From: Gammaproteobacteria bacterium
Lineage (GTDB): Bacteria; Pseudomonadota; Gammaproteobacteria; SZUA-140
Assembly (NCBI GenBank): GCA_003230195.1
Contig: QIHH01000185.1
Location: 1-5,467 of the forward strand
DNA length: 5,467 nucleotides
Direction: 5' to 3'
Below the pieces are notes generated by a model. That model was given only the letters and a program-made list of their open reading frames with translations. It ran no database searches and was not told the origin of the DNA. Both the position numbers and the translations under genes were made by a program. Below, piece after piece: positions 1 through 5,370 of this stretch (its first letter is position 1; each line of letters begins with the position of its first letter).

Positions 1-12
1 TTAATGTCAATT

Positions 13-18
13 TATACT
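13..18 (+). promoter_or_regulatory. possible -10 element for htpX
   Basis: TATACT differs from the sigma-70 consensus TATAAT at one base. A start site about 7 bases downstream would give a very short leader that still contains the GGAG ribosome binding site at 26-29. The matching -35 would lie left of the window, so it cannot be checked. The stretch before htpX could equally be the end of a longer transcript. Confidence 0.25.
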
Positions 19-35
19 GAAAACCGGAGTTTTGC

Positions 36-923
36 ATGAAGCGTGTATTTCTGTTCCTGATGACTAACATAGCCATCATGTTGATTCTAAGCATTGCGCT
101 GAGCCTGTTTGGCTTCGAGGGTTATATGGACGCGGAGGGGATCAATCTGGATATCCCTGCACTGTTGGTTTTCAGCGCGGTATTTGGCATGGGTGGCTCG
201 TTTATATCGTTGGCAATCTCTAAATGGATGGCGAAACGCTCTACCGGTGCAAAAGTGATTGAAGAGCCTGCTAATGACACTGAACGCTGGCTGATGGCAA
301 CAGTACAGCGCCAAGCAGAGCAGGCAGGTATCGGGATGCCGGAAGTGGCGATATTTCCATCACCAGCACCGAATGCGTTTGCCACAGGAATGAGCCGCAA
401 TAAAGCGCTTGTCGCGGTGAGTGATGGACTGCTTGATAACATGAGTCGTGATGAAGTCGAGGCGGTGCTCGGCCACGAGGTGGCGCATGTTGCGAATGGT
501 GACATGATTACGCTGGCGTTGATTCAGGGTGTATTGAACGCCTTTGTGATGTTCCTGTCGCGTGTGATTGGCCATTTTGTTGATCGAGTGATTCTAAAGA
601 ACAACCAAGGGCATGGTATTGGTTTTTACGTCACCATGTTTATTGCACAAATGGTGCTTGGTGTGTTGGCCGCCATCATTGTGATGTGGTTTAGTCGTAA
701 ACGGGAATTTCGAGCTGATGAAGGTGGCGCGGCACTCTCTGATCGCTCTAAGATGATTTCAGCGCTGGAAGCGCTACAGCGTTCCAGTGGCGCGGCAGAA
801 CCACTACCTGACCAACTGGCGGCCTTTGGTTTTGCGGGTGGTATTGGTGGCGGCATCAAAAAATTGTTTATGAGCCATCCACCGCTTGAAGAGCGTATCG
901 CAGCATTAAAAGCGAATCAGTAA
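36..923 (+). CDS. htpX: Membrane-bound zinc metalloprotease HtpX (M48 family)
   Basis: HtpX is an inner-membrane zinc endopeptidase that degrades misfolded or damaged membrane proteins together with FtsH (known for the family). The 295-residue product has the usual family length. Two hydrophobic segments lie near the N terminus (about 5-27 and 41-62), followed by the cytoplasmic zinc site HEVAH at 147-151 (ligands H147 and H151, catalytic E148). Two more hydrophobic segments are at about 157-180 and 196-219. The third zinc ligand is probably E224 in the REFRAD stretch, matching the E. coli glutamate. The conserved C-terminal SHPPLEERI motif is present at 280-288. The ATG is preceded by GGAG at 26-29 with a six-base gap, which fixes the start. 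The gene is followed by a strong terminator and appears to end its transcription unit. In E. coli htpX responds to Cpx and heat shock, but the upstream region is cut off here. The gene is intact, with all catalytic residues present. Confidence 0.97.
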   Translation: MKRVFLFLMTNIAIMLILSIALSLFGFEGYMDAEGINLDIPALLVFSAVFGMGGSFISLAISKWMAKRSTGAKVIEEPANDTERWLMATVQRQAEQAGIGMPEVAIFPSPAPNAFATGMSRNKALVAVSDGLLDNMSRDEVEAVLGHEVAHVANGDMITLALIQGVLNAFVMFLSRVIGHFVDRVILKNNQGHGIGFYVTMFIAQMVLGVLAAIIVMWFSRKREFRADEGGAALSDRSKMISALEALQRSSGAAEPLPDQLAAFGFAGGIGGGIKKLFMSHPPLEERIAALKANQ

Positions 924-943
924 TTTTACTGCGGTTATTGTGG

Positions 944-971
944 AAAAGGCCTCTGAACAGAGGCCTTTTTT
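944..971. terminator. Rho-independent terminator, probably bidirectional, between htpX and epmB
   Basis: An 11-bp perfect stem (944-954 with 959-969, core AGGCCTCT/AGAGGCCT) closes on a GAAC tetraloop and runs into a T tract ending at 971. The left arm begins with four A residues, so on the minus strand the same hairpin is followed by TTTT. It can therefore stop htpX from the left and epmB from the right. It lies 20 bases past the htpX stop and about 50 bases past the epmB stop. Confidence 0.9.
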
Positions 972-1019
972 ATTGCTGACTTAGAATGGTTGCTAGTAGG
1001 AGAGGGTAACAACTGCTCA

Positions 1020-2135
1020 CTATTTGTCCTTAGTTAATGAGGCTAAAGGCTTTAATATAGTATCGTGCAATGGTCTCGTATCGTTTGTTATTTCACTTTC
1101 TTTATGTGAAGAGGTGATCAGCGTTTTTCCGGGGGCACCGGTTTCTTCATGAGCGAGACGTGGCACGAGATATCCAGGTAATTTTGCGTGTATTTCATTC
1201 AATAACTTAATTGCCTGTGTGGCTGGGACATTAAAATGGGCGGTGCCCTGTGTTTTATCGAGCAGGTGCAGGTAGTACGGTAGTACGCCACAGGCAAATA
1301 GCGCTTCGCTGAGTGTGATCAATGCCTTGTGATTATCGTTGATGCCGCGCAGCAGTACGCTCTGGTTTAACAAGGTGATGTTGGGGATGGTTTGAAGCCT
1401 TTTGAGCGCTGCGTGCAGTTCGCTGTCAATTTCGTTAGCATGATTGACATGGATGACAATGACCGGAGGAAGTCTGCACTCGGTGAGTAAGGTGATGAGT
1501 GAGTCGGTGATGCGTTGTGGTATCACAACCGGTAGGCGGGTGTGAATGCGCAGACGCTTAAGGTGTGGGATTTTTGCGAGTTGCTCAAGGAGTGTGGTGA
1601 GGCGCTGGTCACTGAGTGCAAGGGGATCACCGCCGCTCAGGATCACTTCACTGATAGATTTATTTTGATTTAAGTGATTGAGTGCTTCATCCCACTCATT
1701 GGCTGCAGCATTTTGCTGAGCATAGGGAAAGTGACGCCTAAAACAGTAGCGACAGTGGATGGCGCATGCGCCGGTGGTGATCATCAATGCGCGGCCATGA
1801 TATTTGTGCAGCAGACCGGGGGTCTCGCTGGCGTTCAGGTCACCTACTGGGTCAGTGAAGTACCCTGGGGTGAAATTATTCTCTTCATCGAGTGGTAGCA
1901 CCTGGCGTAGCAAGGGGTCGTTGGGGTCCCCTTTTTTCATTCTTGTGACGAAGCTGTGTGGAACCCGTAAAGGAAATTTATCACCGCCATTAAAGATAGC
2001 AGGTAATTGTTCGGCACTTAATTCGAGTGCTGCCAATAATACCTCAGGGGTGCGGATTGCATTTGCGAGTGCTTGTTGCCATGATTGGGTAGAATCAGGG
2101 GTTTTTAGGGATGAAATAGTGGATGTTGGCTTCAT
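1020..2135 (-). CDS. epmB: EF-P beta-lysylation protein EpmB (lysine 2,3-aminomutase family)
   Basis: EpmB (YjeK) is a radical-SAM, PLP-dependent enzyme that converts L-alpha-lysine to (R)-beta-lysine, the group EpmA then attaches to EF-P (known for the family). The 371-residue product carries the radical-SAM iron-sulfur motif CxxxCxxC at C124, C128 and C131, followed by YCFRRHFPY. It has the SGGDPL motif at 167-172, LHLLDKTQG at 290-297, and a GAPGKT stretch whose K337 is the expected PLP lysine. E. coli EpmB ends soon after this lysine. Here about 30 further residues follow (341-371), polar and of no recognised fold. The ATG at 2135 starts an N terminus (about residues 18-60) typical of EpmB, but I see no good Shine-Dalgarno in front of it, so it may be weakly translated. 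It is divergent from efp, as in E. coli, and convergent with htpX. All catalytic residues are present. Confidence 0.96.
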   Translation of the reverse strand: MKPTSTISSLKTPDSTQSWQQALANAIRTPEVLLAALELSAEQLPAIFNGGDKFPLRVPHSFVTRMKKGDPNDPLLRQVLPLDEENNFTPGYFTDPVGDLNASETPGLLHKYHGRALMITTGACAIHCRYCFRRHFPYAQQNAAANEWDEALNHLNQNKSISEVILSGGDPLALSDQRLTTLLEQLAKIPHLKRLRIHTRLPVVIPQRITDSLITLLTECRLPPVIVIHVNHANEIDSELHAALKRLQTIPNITLLNQSVLLRGINDNHKALITLSEALFACGVLPYYLHLLDKTQGTAHFNVPATQAIKLLNEIHAKLPGYLVPRLAHEETGAPGKTLITSSHKESEITNDTRPLHDTILKPLASLTKDK

Positions 2136-2159
2136 CTGGTAAGTTTAAAGCAGTTGCGT

Positions 2160-2188
2160 TTTATTGGTAAAGGATTGTTGTATACAAT
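2160..2188 (+). promoter_or_regulatory. Candidate sigma-70 promoter for efp-epmA
   Basis: A -10 like TACAAT (2183-2188, one mismatch from consensus) is preceded after 17 bases by TTTATT (2160-2165), a poor -35 with three matches. Transcription would begin near 2195, leaving a leader of about 30 bases before the efp ATG. The spacer between the divergent epmB and efp starts must hold promoters for both genes, which supports the placement. The weak -35 is the main doubt. Confidence 0.4.
2178..2187. promoter_or_regulatory. 10-bp perfect palindrome in the epmB/efp divergent spacer
   Basis: TTGTATACAA reads the same on both strands. It overlaps the candidate efp -10, and on the other strand it offers TACAAC or TATACA as -10-like sequence for epmB. 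It could be a shared, symmetric -10 region for back-to-back promoters or a small operator half. The symmetry is seen directly; any role is inference. No convincing -35 for epmB was found at the right distance. Confidence 0.35.
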
Positions 2189-2225
2189 AGTGCGCTTGTG
2201 ATTACTTAAAGAGATTGGATTGGAA

Positions 2226-2795
2226 ATGGGGACATACAGTACCAATGAATTCAGGGGTGGCCTGAAACTAATGATTGATGGCGATCCTTGCTCGATTATC
2301 GACAATGAATTTGTTAAACCGGGTAAGGGGCAGGCTTTTTGCCGCGTTAAACTGCGTAATCTGAAAAGCGGTAAAGTTTATGAGCGAACCTATAAGTCGG
2401 GTGAGTCAGTTGAGGCGGCTGATGTGATGGATACTGAGATGCAGTTTCTCTATTCAGATGGCGAGCAGTGGCATTTTATGGAGCCTGAGAGCTTTGAGCA
2501 ACACGCGGTGAGTGAAACAGCGATGGCCGAGACTGCCAAGTGGCTTAAAGGGCAGGAAGAGTGCCTAGTGACATTATGGAATGGTGTGCCGCTTTCTGTT
2601 GCTGCACCTAATTTTGTTGAACTGGCGGTGACTGATACTGATCCAGGTGTGCGTGGTGATACCTCGGGTGGTGGTGGCAAGCCAGCGACACTTGAAACGG
2701 GCGCGGTCGTGCGTGTGCCGTTGTTTGTGAATATTGATGATCTGTTAAAAGTGGACACTCGCACGGGAGAGTATGTCTCCCGCGTTAAAAATTAA
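2226..2795 (+). CDS. efp: Translation elongation factor P
   Basis: EF-P binds between the ribosomal P and E sites and promotes peptide bond formation at polyproline stretches (known). The product has 189 residues and three domains: a KOW-like domain I (about 1-64), OB domain II (about 65-127) and OB domain III (about 130-188). The modification loop reads KPGKGQAF with the acceptor lysine at K34, exactly the E. coli number when translation starts at the ATG at 2226. The conserved domain III signature KPATLETGAVVRVPLF is at 152-167. A TTG in the same frame at 2220 would add two residues; the ATG is preferred because M-G-T-Y-S matches the family N terminus, although the Shine-Dalgarno is weak for either (GGA at 2217-2219 or AAAGAG at 2208-2213). 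The stop overlaps the epmA start, and the enzymes that make and attach its beta-lysine are encoded on both sides. Confidence 0.98.
   Translation: MGTYSTNEFRGGLKLMIDGDPCSIIDNEFVKPGKGQAFCRVKLRNLKSGKVYERTYKSGESVEAADVMDTEMQFLYSDGEQWHFMEPESFEQHAVSETAMAETAKWLKGQEECLVTLWNGVPLSVAAPNFVELAVTDTDPGVRGDTSGGGGKPATLETGAVVRVPLFVNIDDLLKVDTRTGEYVSRVKN
2764..2782 (+). promoter_or_regulatory. RNA hairpin at the end of efp, just before the epmA start
   Basis: CGGGAGA (2764-2770) pairs perfectly with TCTCCCG (2776-2782) around a five-base loop, within the last codons of efp (Gly-Glu-Tyr-Val-Ser-Arg). No T tract follows, so it does not look like a terminator. Its GGGAGA arm is the only purine-rich, Shine-Dalgarno-like sequence near the epmA ATG at 2795, but it is too far away (24 bases) to act normally. 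It could influence coupled translation of epmA or protect an RNA end. The pairing is seen; the role is inference. Confidence 0.45.
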
Positions 2796-3775
2796 TGTTG
2801 TGTGATGATTGGCGGCCAACGGCCCCGATCGAAAACATCCGTTTGCGCGCAGAACTACTGGCCAAAACCCGGCAGTTTTTTGCTGCACGCGATGTACTGG
2901 AAGTTGAAACGCCACTGCTCTCGGTGGCTACGGTCAGTGACCCTCATCTGCAAAGCTTTGTCACGCGCTATAACGGTCCAGGATTACCCCCGGATACCCC
3001 ACTTTATCTGCAAACCTCACCTGAGGCGGCAATGAAGCGTCTTTTGGCAGCAGGTAGTAGCTCTATTTATCAGATCTGCAAGGCCTTTCGTGATGGTGAA
3101 TATGGCGCACGCCATAACCCTGAATTTACCATGCTGGAATGGTATCGTGTTGGCTTTGATCACTTCACGTTAATGGATGAGGTTGAGGCCTTGGTTAAAA
3201 TGTTGCTTGATCTGGATTGCGAATTTGAGCGGGTGAGTTATCAGGTAATCTTCGAGCGTTATCTGGGGCTGGATCCACACCGTGCTTCGCTTGATGATTT
3301 GATGCGCTGTGCGAATGATAGTGGGGTTTTTACTGATCTCAATGAAATCGAGATTGGACGTGATGGCTGGCTTGATCTATTGATGAGCCATTTAATAGAG
3401 CCGCATCTTGGTTTGGCTGCTCCTCTCTTTATTTATGATTACCCGGCATCACAAGCGGTACTGGCAAAAGTAAGGCCTGGCGAGGTGGCGTTAGCAGAGC
3501 GTTTTGAGCTTTACGTCACAGGTGTTGAGCTTGCGAACGGTTATCATGAGTTGTGTGACGGCGATGAATTTTCTCGACGTTTTGAACGAGATACTTTACA
3601 GCGAAAGAAGGATGAGGGTTTTGTACCCAGAATTAATCGCCGGTTGAACACGGCGCTTGAGGCTGGATTACCTGAGTCAGCAGGGGTTGCGCTGGGCTTT
3701 GACCGTTTGTTAATGTTGGCAGCAGGATGTGATTCAATCAACGGAGTGGTGAATTTTACAGTTGCAAATGCATAA
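2795..3775 (+). CDS. epmA: EF-P--(R)-beta-lysine ligase EpmA (PoxA/GenX/YjeA)
   Basis: EpmA is a paralogue of the class II lysyl-tRNA synthetase catalytic core. It activates (R)-beta-lysine with ATP and transfers it to Lys34 of EF-P instead of to tRNA (known). The 326 residues match the E. coli protein (325) and lack the N-terminal anticodon-binding domain of LysRS. Motif 1 region VLEVETPLLS is at 34-43. Motif 2 runs 98-118 with F98, R99, E102 and the HNPEFTMLEWY stretch at 107-117. Motif 3, GVALGFDRLLML, is at 297-308 with R304. The alanine at 299 is where LysRS enzymes usually have glycine, a position linked to beta-lysine preference in E. coli EpmA. The ATG shares one base with the efp stop (TAATG), and there is no Shine-Dalgarno at normal distance, so translation is probably coupled to efp. 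No clear terminator follows. Confidence 0.97.
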   Translation: MLCDDWRPTAPIENIRLRAELLAKTRQFFAARDVLEVETPLLSVATVSDPHLQSFVTRYNGPGLPPDTPLYLQTSPEAAMKRLLAAGSSSIYQICKAFRDGEYGARHNPEFTMLEWYRVGFDHFTLMDEVEALVKMLLDLDCEFERVSYQVIFERYLGLDPHRASLDDLMRCANDSGVFTDLNEIEIGRDGWLDLLMSHLIEPHLGLAAPLFIYDYPASQAVLAKVRPGEVALAERFELYVTGVELANGYHELCDGDEFSRRFERDTLQRKKDEGFVPRINRRLNTALEAGLPESAGVALGFDRLLMLAAGCDSINGVVNFTVANA

Positions 3776-3783
3776 GGGGCTAG

Positions 3784-3858
3784 ATTATAACTATGGCTCT
3801 GGTTTTGTGGTCAGTTTTTTTTACAGTAGTCTAAGGTATGTTGGTATTTAGTTATAAT
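3784..3858. repeat. 10-bp inverted repeat in the epmA-PilZ spacer
   Basis: ATTATAACTA (3784-3793) is repeated as its exact reverse complement at 3849-3858, 55 bases apart. The right arm contains a perfect TATAAT (3853-3858) with no usable -35 at 16-18 bases. The region is AT-rich, which makes chance repeats more likely. The spacer 3776-4002 also has an eight-T run at 3815-3822, but I see no stable stem before it, so it is not called as a terminator. Confidence 0.35.
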
Positions 3859-3922
3859 ATTTGAAGTTTAAAAACTGTTAACTGATTGTTATTTATGTTG
3901 AATATAGCCTGAATTCTTTTTA

Positions 3923-3938
3923 TGGCATAGATTGTGCT
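3923..3938 (+). promoter_or_regulatory. Candidate sigma-54 (RpoN) promoter for the PilZ gene
   Basis: TGGCATAGATTGTGCT fits the -24/-12 consensus TGGCAYRNNNNTTGCW at every fixed position but one (G in place of the first T of TTGC), with the required GG at 3924-3925 and GC at 3936-3937 exactly ten bases apart. Transcription would begin near 3950, about 53 bases before the PilZ ATG. A competing reading is a sigma-70 promoter with the perfect TATAAT at 3977-3982, but no -35 is apparent for it and it would leave a leader of only about 13-15 bases. Confidence 0.45.
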
Positions 3939-4002
3939 ATGAATTATCTGTGATGTGTCTGGTATTTTATTGCACATATAATTTAGAAACTGGAGGAATG
4001 GA

Positions 4003-4368
4003 ATGGAACAAAGATGGAGTCCGCGAACGCGAGCCGACTTGGATGTCGACCTTTCCTTTCATGGAGAAATAGTCTCTGGGTGTAAGGTGAAAGATATTGG
4101 TATGGGCGGCTTGTTTATCGAAATTGAAAAAACATTCCCTCGTGACACGGTGGTTGAGCTGAAGTTTAAGATCAGAGCTGCTGGCTTAGATACAAAGCAC
4201 AGAATTCGCGCTACTGTTGCACGTGCATGTGACGGCGGTCTTGGTATGATGTTTTGTGATTTCGATGCCGGAACTTTTCGTTCACTGCAGGAAGTGCTGC
4301 ATTATGTGCAGGGCCACCGTGTGCCAGCTAGTACTGAGGCGAGTGATTCAGTAACGCATACTCACTAA
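4003..4368 (+). CDS. Single-domain PilZ protein (possible c-di-GMP receptor)
   Basis: The 121-residue product looks like a stand-alone PilZ domain, a fold that often binds the second messenger c-di-GMP and passes the signal to motility, adhesion or polysaccharide machinery. The N-terminal RxxxR motif is R4-W-S-P-R8, followed about 22 residues later by D31-I-G-M-G-G36. This corresponds to the (D/N)xSxxG motif but with glycine at the usual serine (G33). The beta-strand pattern through residues 13-85 and the closing GLGMMFCDF stretch (79-87) also fit PilZ. The last 15 or so residues are polar and probably disordered. The start is supported by GGAGG at 3992-3996 with a six-base gap; an out-of-frame ATG at 3998 is too close. 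There is no signal peptide or membrane segment, so it is presumably cytosolic. It stands alone on its strand with its own promoter region, and its stop overlaps the psd stop. The partner is unknown. Confidence 0.85.
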   Translation: MEQRWSPRTRADLDVDLSFHGEIVSGCKVKDIGMGGLFIEIEKTFPRDTVVELKFKIRAAGLDTKHRIRATVARACDGGLGMMFCDFDAGTFRSLQEVLHYVQGHRVPASTEASDSVTHTH

Positions 4369-5246
4369 CTCTTTTGTAGGGTAGATGCGAGGTGCTGCCC
4401 CATTTTAACGGAGCACTCTGCTGAAATCGACTCATTCCACTTAATTCGTTTGTTTGAATATAGAAGCACAATGGTAGATCCCATATTAAAACGGCCCATC
4501 TCCGCACCGTGGGCTAGTATGATCTCTTTTTCGGCTATGTTATTCCTGTAGTTCCATTTCTTGATTTCCCAGTTCACTTTGTCTGGAATATTGCCTGCCC
4601 AGACGGTTTCCATGCCTGCCACGTTTAGTGCGCCGACCATAATCATCGCCATTGGCCCTGCTTCGGTTTCAAATAGATTGACGAGGCGTTCATTTCGCGC
4701 AAATAGTCGAGGCACATGTTCGCTTGCGAATTTACTAACACTGAAGAGTCGCCCTGGGATGTACACCATCTCCTGTAGCTTACCCTGCAGTGGCATGTGA
4801 ATGCGATGGTAATCTTTTGGTGACAGATAAATGGTGGCGAAAGAGCCATGTTTGAAGAGTGCAGCCATCTCTTTGGAGCCGCCGAGAAGCTCTTCCAATG
4901 AGTAGTTGTGACCTTTGGCTTGGAAGATGCGACCGTCGTTCGTGATCTCTCCGAGCTGACTAATAGCACCATCTACCGGACAGGCGATCTCACTTGGTGC
5001 ACTGCTAAGTGGGCGCGCATCGGGTTTGAGTGGGCGAGTAAAAAAGCTGTTGAAATCGGGATAGGCAGTCGGATTTTCTTCCTGGGCGATGCTCATGTCT
5101 ACTTTGAAGGCGCGAATAAAAAGCTTGATTGCGGTATTTTTAAAGGGTGCAAAACGAATGCGAGTGATGCCGCGGATACACCAAGTTAAAAAGTGGTGGG
5201 GAAGGATATATTGCAACAAGATTGATATGTGGTTTAAATAGCGCAC
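4365..5246 (-). CDS. psd: Phosphatidylserine decarboxylase proenzyme
   Basis: Psd makes phosphatidylethanolamine from phosphatidylserine at the inner membrane, the last step of PE synthesis (known). The 293-residue proenzyme cleaves itself to a beta chain and a short alpha chain whose new N-terminal serine becomes the pyruvoyl group. The cleavage site is G256-S257 in GRFNMGST, so the motif is MGST rather than the common LGST. The catalytic partners are present: D92 in PVDG and the histidines of DYHRIHMP (H147, H150). The N terminus SILLQYILP lines up with E. coli, supporting the GTG start at 5246; an in-frame TAA lies five codons upstream and no ATG is available. The ribosome binding site is a modest AGAAGAA. 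The product is shorter than E. coli Psd at the C terminus, which lacks the long acidic tail there. It is convergent with the PilZ gene and divergent from pncC. Confidence 0.97.
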   Translation of the reverse strand: MRYLNHISILLQYILPHHFLTWCIRGITRIRFAPFKNTAIKLFIRAFKVDMSIAQEENPTAYPDFNSFFTRPLKPDARPLSSAPSEIACPVDGAISQLGEITNDGRIFQAKGHNYSLEELLGGSKEMAALFKHGSFATIYLSPKDYHRIHMPLQGKLQEMVYIPGRLFSVSKFASEHVPRLFARNERLVNLFETEAGPMAMIMVGALNVAGMETVWAGNIPDKVNWEIKKWNYRNNIAEKEIILAHGAEMGRFNMGSTIVLLYSNKRIKWNESISAECSVKMGQHLASTLQKS

Positions 5247-5300
5247 GATAATTCTTCTTTATTGTTTAATGACAGATTGAAAGTGGAGTGTGGTGGTCGG

Positions 5301-5314
5301 GCGTAAGGATACGC
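5301..5314 (+). promoter_or_regulatory. Small hairpin presenting a Shine-Dalgarno in its loop
   Basis: GCGTA (5301-5305) pairs with TACGC (5310-5314) around an AGGA loop (5306-5309). The AAGGA at 5305-5309 is the ribosome binding site of the small ORF starting at 5316. A five-base stem is weak, so this may be chance, but it would put the binding site in a loop and the start codon just outside. Confidence 0.3.
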
Positions 5315-5335
5315 GATGGTAAAAGCGGCAGGCAA
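5306..5335 (-). promoter_or_regulatory. Candidate sigma-70 promoter for psd
   Basis: On the minus strand TTGCCT (5335-5330) and TATCCT (5311-5306) are separated by 18 bases, each matching four of six consensus positions. Transcription would begin near 5299, giving a leader of about 50 bases before the psd GTG. It is the best pair I found in the divergent spacer but both boxes are imperfect. Confidence 0.3.
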
Positions 5336-5369
5336 GCGTTTTACGATGATAGCGAATAAGGGGCGGTGA
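5316..5369 (+). CDS. Possible 17-residue leader ORF upstream of pncC
   Basis: An ATG at 5316 with AAGGA six bases upstream opens a 17-codon frame (MVKAAGKRFTMIANKGR) ending in TGA at 5367-5369, one base before the TTG start proposed for pncC. The peptide is basic and matches nothing I recognise. The strong start signal and the tight spacing suggest that ribosomes finishing here could restart on pncC. It may also be a chance ORF, since the spacer has no other coding evidence and the frame is very short. Confidence 0.3.
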   Translation: MVKAAGKRFTMIANKGR

Positions 5370-5370
5370 C

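Noticed and set aside
122..859. Antisense ORFs across htpX
   Set aside because: They are shadows of the well supported htpX gene, with no start signals or recognisable protein features.
1674..2142. Plus-strand ORFs antisense to epmB
   Set aside because: epmB on the minus strand has all its catalytic motifs; the opposite-strand frames show no family resemblance or ribosome binding site.
2220..2225. TTG start for efp, six bases upstream of the ATG
   Set aside because: It would add two residues not seen in E. coli EF-P, whereas the ATG at 2226 gives the standard M-x-T-Y beginning and puts the modified lysine at position 34.
3795..3822. Terminator after epmA ending in an eight-T run
   Set aside because: The sequence before the T run folds only into three or four pairs with G-T wobbles, too weak to call.
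3853..3858. Perfect TATAAT as a sigma-70 promoter for the PilZ gene
   Set aside because: No -35-like sequence lies 16-18 bases upstream; the nearest, TTTACA at 3820-3825, is 27 bases away. Such motifs are common in AT-rich spacers.
4379..4405. Hairpin GGGTAG/CTGCCC just past the PilZ gene as a terminator
   Set aside because: The stem is six pairs including a wobble with a ten-base loop, is not followed by a T run, and lies inside the psd coding region.
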